DNA from: an uncultured Clostridia bacterium | GTDB taxonomy: Bacteria; Bacillota; Clostridia; TANB77; CAG-508 | Length of the DNA stretch: 7,996 nucleotides | Direction of reading: 5' to 3' | Assembly: GCA_948505485.1 (NCBI GenBank) | Contig: CAOPQH010000070.1 | Span: forward strand, 1-7,996 | Part shown: piece by piece, positions 1 to 5,855 of the stretch | Numbering within the stretch: position 1 is the first letter of the stretch | Layout: each line of letters starts with the position of its first letter | Position numbers and translations under genes: made by a program | The notes under the pieces: model-generated | Told to the model about the DNA's origin: nothing | Databases searched by the model: none | What the model saw: the letters and a program-made list of their open reading frames with translations, nothing else

Positions 1-132
1 CAAATATAAAGATAATAATTCATTTTTGGTATTATCTTTTAAATAATCAACAATAACCTTATTTTTATCAATCTTATCTCTATATTCGTTGGTCATAATG
101 TCGAATATAATTTCACCTAAATTTTCCTCCAT
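1..132 (-). CDS. Hypothetical protein, N-terminal 44 residues only (runs off window)
   Basis: The reading frame opens at ATG (132-130) and stays open to the window edge, giving 44 residues beginning MEENLGEIIFDIMTNEY. The start is supported by a purine-rich GAGAGG about 10 nt upstream. It lies 32 bp downstream of the Fic gene on the same strand, with no terminator between them, so the two are probably co-transcribed. The visible part is charged, predicted helical, and has no signal peptide or membrane segment. I do not recognise the family. A Fic partner or regulator is possible from position alone, but nothing in the residues shows that. Confidence 0.6.
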   Translation of the reverse strand, partial: MEENLGEIIFDIMTNEYRDKIDKNKVIVDYLKDNTKNELLSLYL

Positions 133-164
133 TTATACTATTACCTCTCTTACTATATTTACTT

Positions 165-1223
165 TTAATTTTTTAACAAATTAATTAGTTTATCATTTTT
201 ATATATTCTGTCTCTTCCTATTTTTTCAGATGAAAGAAATCCCGCTTCTTCTAATTGATTTAGATATGACATTGCAGTTTTTCTTGTAACTCCACATATA
301 TTTTCAATATAACTAATTTTGGTATATACTTCAAAGAATAATCCTTCTAACAATTCTCTACTATATATTTTAGGTAATTTTTCTTTTAATTTTTCCCTAT
401 AGCTTTCAATTTCGCTTTGAATGTTTTTAATTAGTTTCATTGTCTCTTCTGCAGTTTCTTCTATTCCAATTAGTATATATATAATCCACTCTTCAAAATT
501 ATTTGTTTCTCTTACTTCTTTAAATAATTTGTAATATGTTTGTTTATTGTCATTAATGTATCTACTTAAATATAAAATTGGACTATCTAATAAATCTTTT
601 AATACTAAATATAAAATATTTAATATTCTTCCTGTTCTTCCGTTACCATCATAAAATGGATGAATTGATTCAAATTGATAATGTATAATTGCAAGTTTTA
701 TTAAAGGATCTATCATATCATCAGTGTTTATATATTCTTCTAAATTCTTTAAATATTCCCTAACTTCTTTTTCTGTTTCTGGTGGAGTATATACAATTTC
801 TCCCGTTTTTGAATTTTTTAAAACTGTTCCTGGAATTTTTCTAATTCCAGCATTGTTATGTTCTATTATAGATTGAATTTCTACTAAAATATTAGTAGTT
901 ATTATTTCCTTTTCTTTTACTAAATTATAACCTCTCCATATAGCACTTCTGTAATCCACTACTTCTTTAGCACTTTCATTTTTATAATTACTTTGAGTCA
1001 TTGCTTTATATATTTCATCATGTGTAGTAACTATATTTTCTATTTCACTACTGTCTTTCGCCTCATTTATTGTTATAGCATTTATTAATATATGTTGATT
1101 TGGTATTGTTCTTGCATATCCTTTTAATTCTGCAAGTGCTCTATTAGTTCTTGCTAATTGTTCTAATATTCTTACTGTTCTAAAATTATCTTCTGGTGGC
1201 AACATTTTTAATTCATGTTTCAT
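165..1223 (-). CDS. Fic-domain protein (probable protein AMP-transferase) with C-terminal winged helix
   Basis: Fic enzymes usually transfer AMP from ATP to a hydroxyl side chain of a target protein. Visible in this 352-residue protein: a Fic_N-like region (about 1-90) containing the inhibitory signature SSEIEN (58-63), matching (S/T)xxxE(G/N); the core Fic motif HPFYDGNGRTGR (188-199) with all catalytic and phosphate-binding positions present; the preceding beta-flap region with TGEIVYTPP (140-148); and a C-terminal winged-helix-like segment (about 288-350, GVTRKTAMSYLNQLEEAGFL). Length and layout fit class II Fic proteins of the SoFic type, in which the inhibitory helix lies before the core. 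ATG at 1223 has GGAGG 8 nt upstream. It has its own promoter, and the winged helix sits beside operator-like repeats, so autoregulation is a reasonable inference. The target protein cannot be read from sequence. Confidence 0.93.
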   Translation of the reverse strand: MKHELKMLPPEDNFRTVRILEQLARTNRALAELKGYARTIPNQHILINAITINEAKDSSEIENIVTTHDEIYKAMTQSNYKNESAKEVVDYRSAIWRGYNLVKEKEIITTNILVEIQSIIEHNNAGIRKIPGTVLKNSKTGEIVYTPPETEKEVREYLKNLEEYINTDDMIDPLIKLAIIHYQFESIHPFYDGNGRTGRILNILYLVLKDLLDSPILYLSRYINDNKQTYYKLFKEVRETNNFEEWIIYILIGIEETAEETMKLIKNIQSEIESYREKLKEKLPKIYSRELLEGLFFEVYTKISYIENICGVTRKTAMSYLNQLEEAGFLSSEKIGRDRIYKNDKLINLLKN

Positions 1224-1244
1224 CTTCTATACCTCCATATGTGT

Positions 1245-1273
1245 ATTATAGTATAAAATTTATACATATGCAA
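1245..1273 (-). promoter_or_regulatory. Promoter of the fic gene
   Basis: On the minus strand a perfect -10 TATAAT (1250-1245) lies 17 bp from a weak -35 TTGCAT (1273-1268). The predicted start site, near 1238, leaves a leader of only about 15 nt that just contains the GGAGG site (1236-1232). The spacer carries inverted arms GTATAAA/TTTATAC, which could be an operator between the promoter hexamers. Confidence 0.6.
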
Positions 1274-1284
1274 TAAATATGTGT

Positions 1285-1329
1285 AAAAAATAAAAAAAAT
1301 TACACATTTTTTAAAAACATGTGTAATTT
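1285..1329 (-). terminator. Rho-independent terminator after the primase-like remnant
   Basis: In minus-strand RNA an 11-bp perfect stem (AAATTACACAT with ATGTGTAATTT, plus positions 1297-1307 and 1319-1329) with an 11-nt loop is followed by an almost uninterrupted U tract (plus 1285-1296). It begins 7 bp past the stop codon at 1337 and separates that unit from the fic promoter. The stem has only three G-C pairs, so its strength is uncertain. Confidence 0.65.
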
Positions 1330-1336
1330 ATGCTTT

Positions 1337-2311
1337 CTAAAATGGTAACTCTATTTCATCTACTGATATATTTTTACTGTGATTTTCGGGATTTATGGGA
1401 AACTTATTCAAATAATCTCCAAAAGCTCTTTCTTCTGTACCAAACACATCTACTGCCATAACCTCTATAAAAGTTACTAATTTCCCATTTATTGATTTTC
1501 TTGTTTTGTTTCTATCTTTTTCTCCTGGAAATAGCCTTCCCGCTTCTTTTAGATATTTCCATGTAGATAGTGCGTTGCCTGGAAATTTAGTTCCTTGTAT
1601 TCCATAAAACTTCACAACTTCATTAAAGATTACATTTGGCAGCAAGTAACATCTTTGCTTTTCTTCATCATAGTAACCTACAAATGTCGCTAACGACATA
1701 TCTGGTTCTCTTTGATGATTTTTATAACTTTTCAAATATATTTTCTTACTTTCTAATAATTCTTGAACTGCTCTAAAGAACATATTATCTGTTCTATTTT
1801 CTTCAGTTCTCATGTTTTGTTTTTGAGCTGCTTTTATTAAATCATTCCAAGATTCTATTTTTAAATGTCGCATTTTTTCATGTGGTATTGCTTGTTTATT
1901 ATTTGCAAATTCTAAAAATAATTCTATTCCCATATATTCTGATGCAATAATTTCTGGTATTCTTCCATGTGCAAAGTCCTGATTTGCTTTATTTCTATAT
2001 TCTATAAATTTACTTTTGCAATTTTTCTTTATGCTATCATATTCAATCCCCTTCCTGTGTTTAAATAATTCTACTTTTTCATCTTCTGTTGTTGTATTTA
2101 TAAATTCGTCTATCCACAAATTTATCTCAGATTGTTGATAATATAGATGTTTCAAGGCATTGCTTATATCATCATTTTCAAAATCAGCAATGTTTTTTAT
2201 TCTTTTATTCAATGTTTCAATACATATTCTATTTATCTTATCTGCATCACATAGTTTTATAAATGTTGTATTAAACCAGTTTTCTAGTGCTTCTCTTACT
2301 TTTTTATTTAT
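1337..2311 (-). pseudogene. 5'-truncated remnant, resembling the C-terminal part of a mobile-element primase/helicase-type protein
   Basis: The frame is open from 2311 to the TAG at 1337. The first usable start is a TTG at 2212 (291 residues) with no ribosome binding site, yet protein-like sequence continues upstream of it (VREALENWFNTTFIKLCDAD...) up to an in-frame TAA at 2314. This suggests the front of a longer gene was lost. The body is soluble and helical. The segment with LLPNVIFNEVVKFYG, then FPGNALSTWKYLKEAG, reminds me of the winged-helix tail of DUF927/D5-type primase-helicase proteins on phages and integrative elements. That assignment is from memory and uncertain. Codons look normal with no internal stop, so the loss is recent or the fragment is still expressed. 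It is followed by a terminator. Confidence 0.5.
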
Positions 2312-2335
2312 TTAGCTAAATTGCCGTTTAGCTAA
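2312..2335. repeat. Perfect hairpin with 9-bp arms, beside the remnant's 5' end
   Basis: Arms TTAGCTAAA (2312-2320) and TTTAGCTAA (2327-2335) flank the loop TTGCCG. Each arm contains the palindrome TTAGCTAA, so the element is also a direct repeat with a 16-bp period. The loop bases TTGC can pair with GCAA immediately after the stem (2336-2339), so an H-type pseudoknot is possible on the plus strand. It sits exactly where the truncated gene loses its frame. Confidence 0.55.
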
Positions 2336-2340
2336 GCAAT

Positions 2341-2385
2341 GGTTACTAGTCTTTTATAAAGGCCGCTAGTAGCCTTTTTATTTTT
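2341..2385 (+). terminator. Terminator-like hairpin, best in plus orientation
   Basis: GGTTACTAG (2341-2349) pairs with CTAGTAGCC (2366-2374) with one U-G wobble on the plus strand, followed by TTTTTATTTTTATATT. On the minus strand the same pair is a C-A mismatch and no T tract follows. An alternative inner stem AAAGGC/GCCTTT (2358-2363, 2372-2377) works on either strand and could give weak termination for the minus-strand gene whose stop codon is at 2384-2386. No plus-strand gene precedes it, so what it terminates is unclear. Confidence 0.55.
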
Positions 2386-3136
2386 ATATTCCAAATTTTC
2401 TTTTTAAAATTACATCTATCATGTCTCTTAAAAGTTCTGCATCTTCTGTATTTAATCCATTTGGAATATATATTTGTGCAGACTTACCTATTGTTGTTGG
2501 AATATTTATTTTTATATATTCATCTGTGTCATTATTAACGTTATAAAGTTTGTTAACCTGTGCTTCTGTTTTTATCTCATCTTGCATCTCATTTTTGATT
2601 GTTAATTCTTCTTTCTCTAATTCATTATCTGTGTCTTTTACACCTTGTTCTGGATAGCATAATACTCCACCTTTTAAAATTCCCATTGTTTCCGCATTTT
2701 CTATGAATATTCTAGCTGCTACATCTTTAGCTGCTTTTGTAATTCCAAATTCATTAAGAAGAATGTTGCTTAAAATGTTTACATTTGGCAACGCTTTATT
2801 ATTATATTTTTCAACCAACTCCCTATATAGTGGCGGCCTTATAAAGCACTCAATTTCTAATTGTTTAGTATCAGATGTTGGATATAATATTTTTTTAGAA
2901 ATATCCGTAAGTTTTATTGTTAAATTATTCACTTCTATTAATCCAAATTGTTTTGATGTTGTTACTTTTTTCATAAAAGACCTAGTTTGATAATTTTGCA
3001 ATCCATATTCTGTTGCAATTTCTGAGTAGGCAACTATTGGTAATTTTTTGCTATCTATTTTTTTTATAAATTCCATACACTCTTGCCATGTTTCATTTGG
3101 ATGCTGTTTACTCCTTTTTTCAAATATTTCTTCCAT
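2384..3136 (-). CDS. Winged-helix protein of unknown role (DUF5343-like)
   Basis: A 250-residue soluble protein. Visible parts: a winged-helix-like region (about 31-87, KLPIVAYSEIATEYG through GLIEV...IKLTDISKKILYPT); a second helical region (about 97-155, FIRPPLYRELVEKYNN through ETMGIL) whose pattern recalls DUF5343 proteins found near restriction and other defence genes; an acidic linker (164-206); and a compact C-terminal beta/alpha piece (207-250, IPTTIGKSAQIYIPNGL then an amphipathic helix). ATG at 3136 has AAAGGAG 9 nt upstream. It has its own strong promoter and lies just downstream of the methyltransferases. A DNA-binding regulator or accessory defence factor is plausible, but the family name is from pattern memory and the function is unknown. 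Confidence 0.75.
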   Translation of the reverse strand: MEEIFEKRSKQHPNETWQECMEFIKKIDSKKLPIVAYSEIATEYGLQNYQTRSFMKKVTTSKQFGLIEVNNLTIKLTDISKKILYPTSDTKQLEIECFIRPPLYRELVEKYNNKALPNVNILSNILLNEFGITKAAKDVAARIFIENAETMGILKGGVLCYPEQGVKDTDNELEKEELTIKNEMQDEIKTEAQVNKLYNVNNDTDEYIKINIPTTIGKSAQIYIPNGLNTEDAELLRDMIDVILKRKFGI

Positions 3137-3167
3137 TTATTAACTCTCCTTTATTAGTTATGTAATA

Positions 3168-3196
3168 ATTCTAGCATTATCTTTAATTTTTGTCAA
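3168..3196 (-). promoter_or_regulatory. Strong promoter of the winged-helix gene
   Basis: Perfect -35 TTGACA (3196-3191), 17-bp spacer, -10 TAGAAT (3173-3168), 31 bp upstream of the ATG at 3136. An 11-bp direct repeat (TCWAGCATTAT on plus, 3170-3180 and 3193-3203) overlaps both hexamers in the same register, so a protein binding the pair would cover the whole promoter. Confidence 0.8.
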
Positions 3197-3306
3197 GCAT
3201 TATTCTAAAATTTATATTACTATTTTATGCTTTTGTTTTTGTATTTTAATGCTCATTATTCATTTTTGTTTGTATTTAGCATATTAAGTCATTTTTAAAG
3301 TAGCAT
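3173..3306. repeat. Paired AGCAT/ATGCT elements in a non-coding stretch
   Basis: AGCAT occurs at 3173-3177 and 3196-3200, ATGCT at 3227-3231 and 3249-3253, and AGCAT at 3278-3282 and 3302-3306. That makes three same-orientation pairs with 22-24 bp within pairs and about 30 bp between pairs, the middle pair inverted. The intervening DNA is T-rich on plus, with similar blocks (TTTTGTTTTTGTATTT and TTTTTGTTTGTATTT). The arrangement resembles a multi-site operator or iteron cluster. Confidence 0.4.
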
Positions 3307-3322
3307 TTTTTTAGCTTTTACT

Positions 3323-4061
3323 TTATTTTTTTTGCAATATCGTTATGTATTCATGCACCAACAAATAGAAGTCTCTTTTTGAATTTTGACTCCAATAACC
3401 AGTCCTTTTACAATTATGCTGCTCTTTTATAATTATTTCTTTTAAAGTGAAACCTGTTTCGATAAAAATATTCATGATATAAAAACCTAATGGAATAACA
3501 TTCTTATTTTTCCTTATGTCTCCAATTAAAACTGCACAACACTTATTTTTCTTTAAGATTCTAAAACATTCCTGTGAAAACAACTTCATTTGATCTAAAA
3601 ATTCATTTAATTCTAGTCTTGATATATCTTCTTTGATATCCTTGCTATATTTTATAATGTTTGCATATGGTGGATGTGCAAATATTAAATCCACACAATT
3701 ATTTGGCACTATTCCTTTTAAATTTGTCGAGTCTGCTCTAATTAGTTTTGGCTCATATAAATTATTACTTTTAAAACTTATTCGTGCTTTTGCTATTTTT
3801 AGTGCTTCTACATTTATATCTATTCCGTACACCTTTTCTATTTAGTAACTTTGTTTCTATCATTGTAGTTCCGCTTCCACAAAAAGTATCTAGTACAATT
3901 TCTCCTTCTTTTGTATATTTTAAAATCAAGTTTCTAGGAACTTGTGGTGGACAATTTCCTCTATAATCTCCTTTATGTGTTGCCCAATTTCCTCTTTCTT
4001 TAAAAGACCATATACTTGTTTCTTCTAATTCAAATTGCTCTGGTTTATATTTCAAATTCAT
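3323..4061 (-). pseudogene. HPPY-type amino DNA methyltransferase, interrupted by a +1 frameshift (possibly recoded)
   Basis: Two overlapping frames together encode one protein of about 245 residues. The first frame has the motif-X-like N-terminus (WSFKERGNWATHKGDYRGN) and the AdoMet-binding motif I VLDTFCGSGTT (56-66). The second frame continues GIDINVEALKIAK, catalytic motif IV HPPY (129-132) and a C-terminal specificity region. The order X, I, IV suggests the gamma class. The switch is at the CGG triplet 3827-3825: omitting base 3827 gives KGVGIDIN, the form expected in this family. Without recoding the first frame stops at 3771. The ATG at 4061 is only 1 nt from AGGAGG, so TTG at 4055 (7 nt) may be the real start. 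Its target site is unknown and no dedicated endonuclease is visible. Pseudogene, sequencing error, split enzyme or programmed frameshift all remain possible. Confidence 0.8.
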
Positions 4062-4071
4062 TCCTCCTTCT

Positions 4072-4107
4072 AAAATGTATAAAGGGACAACTAATAAAAG
4101 TTGCCCC
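4072..4107 (-). terminator. Terminator or attenuator hairpin between dpnB and the HPPY methyltransferase
   Basis: In minus-strand RNA GGGGCAACT pairs with AGTTGTCCC (plus 4099-4107 and 4084-4092) with one G-U wobble and a 6-nt loop, followed by TTTATACATTTT. It lies 23 bp after the dpnB stop and just upstream of the AGGAGG of the next gene. I see no clear promoter between them, so partial read-through would set the level of the last methyltransferase. Confidence 0.65.
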
Positions 4108-4130
4108 CACAATCTTAATAATTATTATAT

Positions 4131-5066
4131 TTAGTTAAAATATGTTTTAATTACTTCTTCTAACATACCATTCTTTGCAAGATAGAAATTCATTAAATAG
4201 TTCATATTTCTAAATCCTTTTTGTAACTGATTTTTTGATTTATTGTCCCAACATAAACCATCTGTTATTAATACAAATCCCATATTTATTTTTTCTAGAT
4301 CATGTTGTCTGTTAATATAGCTATCAATTATTTCTTCTGGCTTTGATCCACCTCTAAAGAAATAATCTACTTCGATGTTTAAAACTTTATCATTTTTTAT
4401 CAATATAAAATCTGCTTTCCTATTAGCAATATCTTCTGAAACTTCTATTCCTAACTTTTCTAATGTCTTAAATTTCTTTTGTGAAATTAATTTCACGTTA
4501 TATTTTTTACATATTTTATTTATAATCGGTTCGCATGCATATTCAAATGCTTTACCTCCGCGATTTTTTCTCCCATTTGTATCTATTCCAACTAATGCTC
4601 CTATTACATAATCAATAAAGCTTTTTTCTATCATATTGGTACATAGATTCTCTAATCCCATTCTTTCAAAAAAATAATAATAATTTTCTATTTCTTCATC
4701 TGTTATTCCATCTTTTAAATGTTTTACATCAAAGCTAAATTTTAAATTTTCTCCAGTTGATATATCATCATTTGCTATTAAAAGTTCATAGTTACCTTTC
4801 CATGCATTTTCTCTTTCAGCCTTAGATAGTGCAAATAATAATGGAAAAGTTGCTATAAATGTAGGAAGTTTTTTAGCTAACTCGATAAATTGTTCTTTGA
4901 TATTTTCTTTTCTTATTAGTACATCCATAGCATTTAATTCTATTTCAAATGCTCTATAATCCATTACATTATCCCAGTCTACAAAAAAGTTAAAACCTCT
5001 ATTAGTCACTAGCAAATTATTAACAAATATTTCTGCTAATTCATCATAATTCATTTTTAAATACAT
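4131..5066 (-). CDS. dpnB: DpnII-family type II restriction endonuclease (expected site GATC)
   Basis: Cuts double-stranded DNA at unmethylated GATC if it shares DpnII specificity. The 311 residues follow DpnII as I remember it along the length: the N-terminal FNFFVDWDNV region, FIATFPLLFALSKAER (70-85), the hallmark IDYVIGALVGIDTNGRKNR (151-169), a PD-(D/E)xK-like core with D219, E232 and D234 (ADFILI then IEVDYFFRGGSK), and ITDGLCW (267-273). DpnII as I remember it has EVN where this protein has EVD; the lysine-less core is a family trait. DpnII is slightly shorter (about 290). ATG at 5066 overlaps the dpnA stop (TAATG) and has GGAG 8 nt upstream, so translation is coupled to dpnA. The frame is fully intact, unlike both neighbouring methyltransferases. 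GATC specificity is inferred from family and gene order. Confidence 0.93.
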   Translation of the reverse strand: MYLKMNYDELAEIFVNNLLVTNRGFNFFVDWDNVMDYRAFEIELNAMDVLIRKENIKEQFIELAKKLPTFIATFPLLFALSKAERENAWKGNYELLIANDDISTGENLKFSFDVKHLKDGITDEEIENYYYFFERMGLENLCTNMIEKSFIDYVIGALVGIDTNGRKNRGGKAFEYACEPIINKICKKYNVKLISQKKFKTLEKLGIEVSEDIANRKADFILIKNDKVLNIEVDYFFRGGSKPEEIIDSYINRQHDLEKINMGFVLITDGLCWDNKSKNQLQKGFRNMNYLMNFYLAKNGMLEEVIKTYFN

Positions 5067-5843
5067 TACATTTTCTCCTTCATTTCTTTATATCTTTTTA
5101 TAGATAAATCTAAATATTGCTCTTCTCTTTCTATTCCTATATAATTTCTTCCTAACTTATATACTGCAATTCCTGTTGTTCCACTTCCACTAAATGGATC
5201 CAAAATCATATCATTTTCATCTGTAGATGCTAATATTATTTTTTCTAATATTTCTAATGGTTTCTGTGTTGGATGTTTACCACATTTCTTTTCCGATGGC
5301 TTTGTTAAGCTTGTTGTCCAAACATCCTTCATTTGCTTTCCATTATTAATTTCTTTCATTAATCCATAATTGAATTTATATTTGCATTTTTTTATATCTT
5401 TTCTTGCCCATAGTATTGTTTCTGTTGAATGTGTAAATGTTTTACAAGCTAGATTTGGTGGTGGATTTGTTTTCTGCCAGGTTATATTATTAATTATCTT
5501 AAATCCTTCTTCCTCAAGAGCCATACCTATCGAATAAATGTTATGCAATGTTCCACTTATCCATATAGTTCCATTGTCTTTTAATATTCTGTAGCACTCC
5601 TTTATCCACTTTTTATTAAATTTGTGTTTATATTTTAATGAAATAGACTCATCCCATTTTCCTTTATTTACTGTTACCATTTTTCCACCGACTACATGTT
5701 ATACCATCGTTTGATAGAAAGTATGGTGGATCTGCAAATATTGTATCTACTGTTTTAGCTTCGAATTTTTTTAATACTCTAAATGTGTCGCCTTTTATTA
5801 GTTTGAAATGTTCTTCATCAAAATAATATTTTCCTGTATACAT
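5066..5843 (-). pseudogene. dpnA: DpnA-like DNA adenine methyltransferase, interrupted by a +1 frameshift (possibly recoded)
   Basis: In the DpnII system of Streptococcus pneumoniae, DpnA methylates GATC and also acts on single-stranded DNA, protecting incoming transforming DNA. Joined, the two frames give about 258 residues, near the usual length. The first has catalytic motif IV FADPPYFLSNDGITC. The second has WISGTLHNIYSIGMALEEEG, ITWQKTNPPPNL, the motif-X-like HPTQKP and motif I LDPFSGSGTT (beta-class order). The switch is at CGG 5690-5688: omitting base 5690 restores the family stretch CSGGKMVTVNKG. Without it the first frame stops at 5664, after the ATG of the second frame (5680), so re-initiation could make two fragments. 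ATG 5843 has GGAG 7 nt upstream and is preferred over GTG 5849. The start lies 12 bp after dpnM. Confidence 0.88.
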
Positions 5844-5855
5844 TATCACACTCCA

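Larger units (their letters stand above)
1237..1329. repeat. Repeated ATATGTGTA / TACACAT elements upstream of fic
   Basis: Copies of a TACACAT-like word occur at 1237-1245 and 1277-1285 (ATATGTGTA on plus), at 1261-1269 in variant inverted form (TATACATAT), and as an inverted pair at 1301-1307 and 1319-1325. They bracket the fic -10 and -35. The outermost pair also forms the arms of the terminator hairpin. They could be operator half-sites for a regulator such as the Fic winged helix; AT-rich coincidence is the alternative. Confidence 0.4.

Noticed and set aside
2312..2385. Type III toxin-antitoxin RNA repeats
   Set aside because: The pseudoknot-capable hairpin is tempting, but there is only one unit and no ToxN/TenpN/CptN-like protein nearby.
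3173..3306. CRISPR array
   Set aside because: The repeated word is only 5-11 bp, orientation changes, and there are no uniform repeats, spacers or cas genes.
3323..3832. Independent gene starting at GTG 3832
   Set aside because: No properly placed ribosome binding site, and the sequence continues the methyltransferase fold right after motif I; it is the second part of the frameshifted gene.
3771..4112. Methyltransferase start at TTG 4112 (extra N-terminal MWGQLLLVVPLYILEGG)
   Set aside because: Those codons run through the hairpin and the AGGAGG site; family similarity begins at the WSFKERGNWATH region just after the ATG at 4061 or TTG at 4055.
2703..4611. Plus-strand open frames at 2703-2990, 3633-3845, 3784-3966 and 4375-4611
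   Set aside because: They lie opposite well-supported minus-strand genes, are Phe/Leu/Ile-rich as expected for antisense frames, and lack ribosome binding sites.
3825..5690. Reassignment of CGG to another amino acid, as reported for some low-GC Firmicutes
   Set aside because: A sense reassignment would not restore the frame; only a +1 shift or a four-base reading does.
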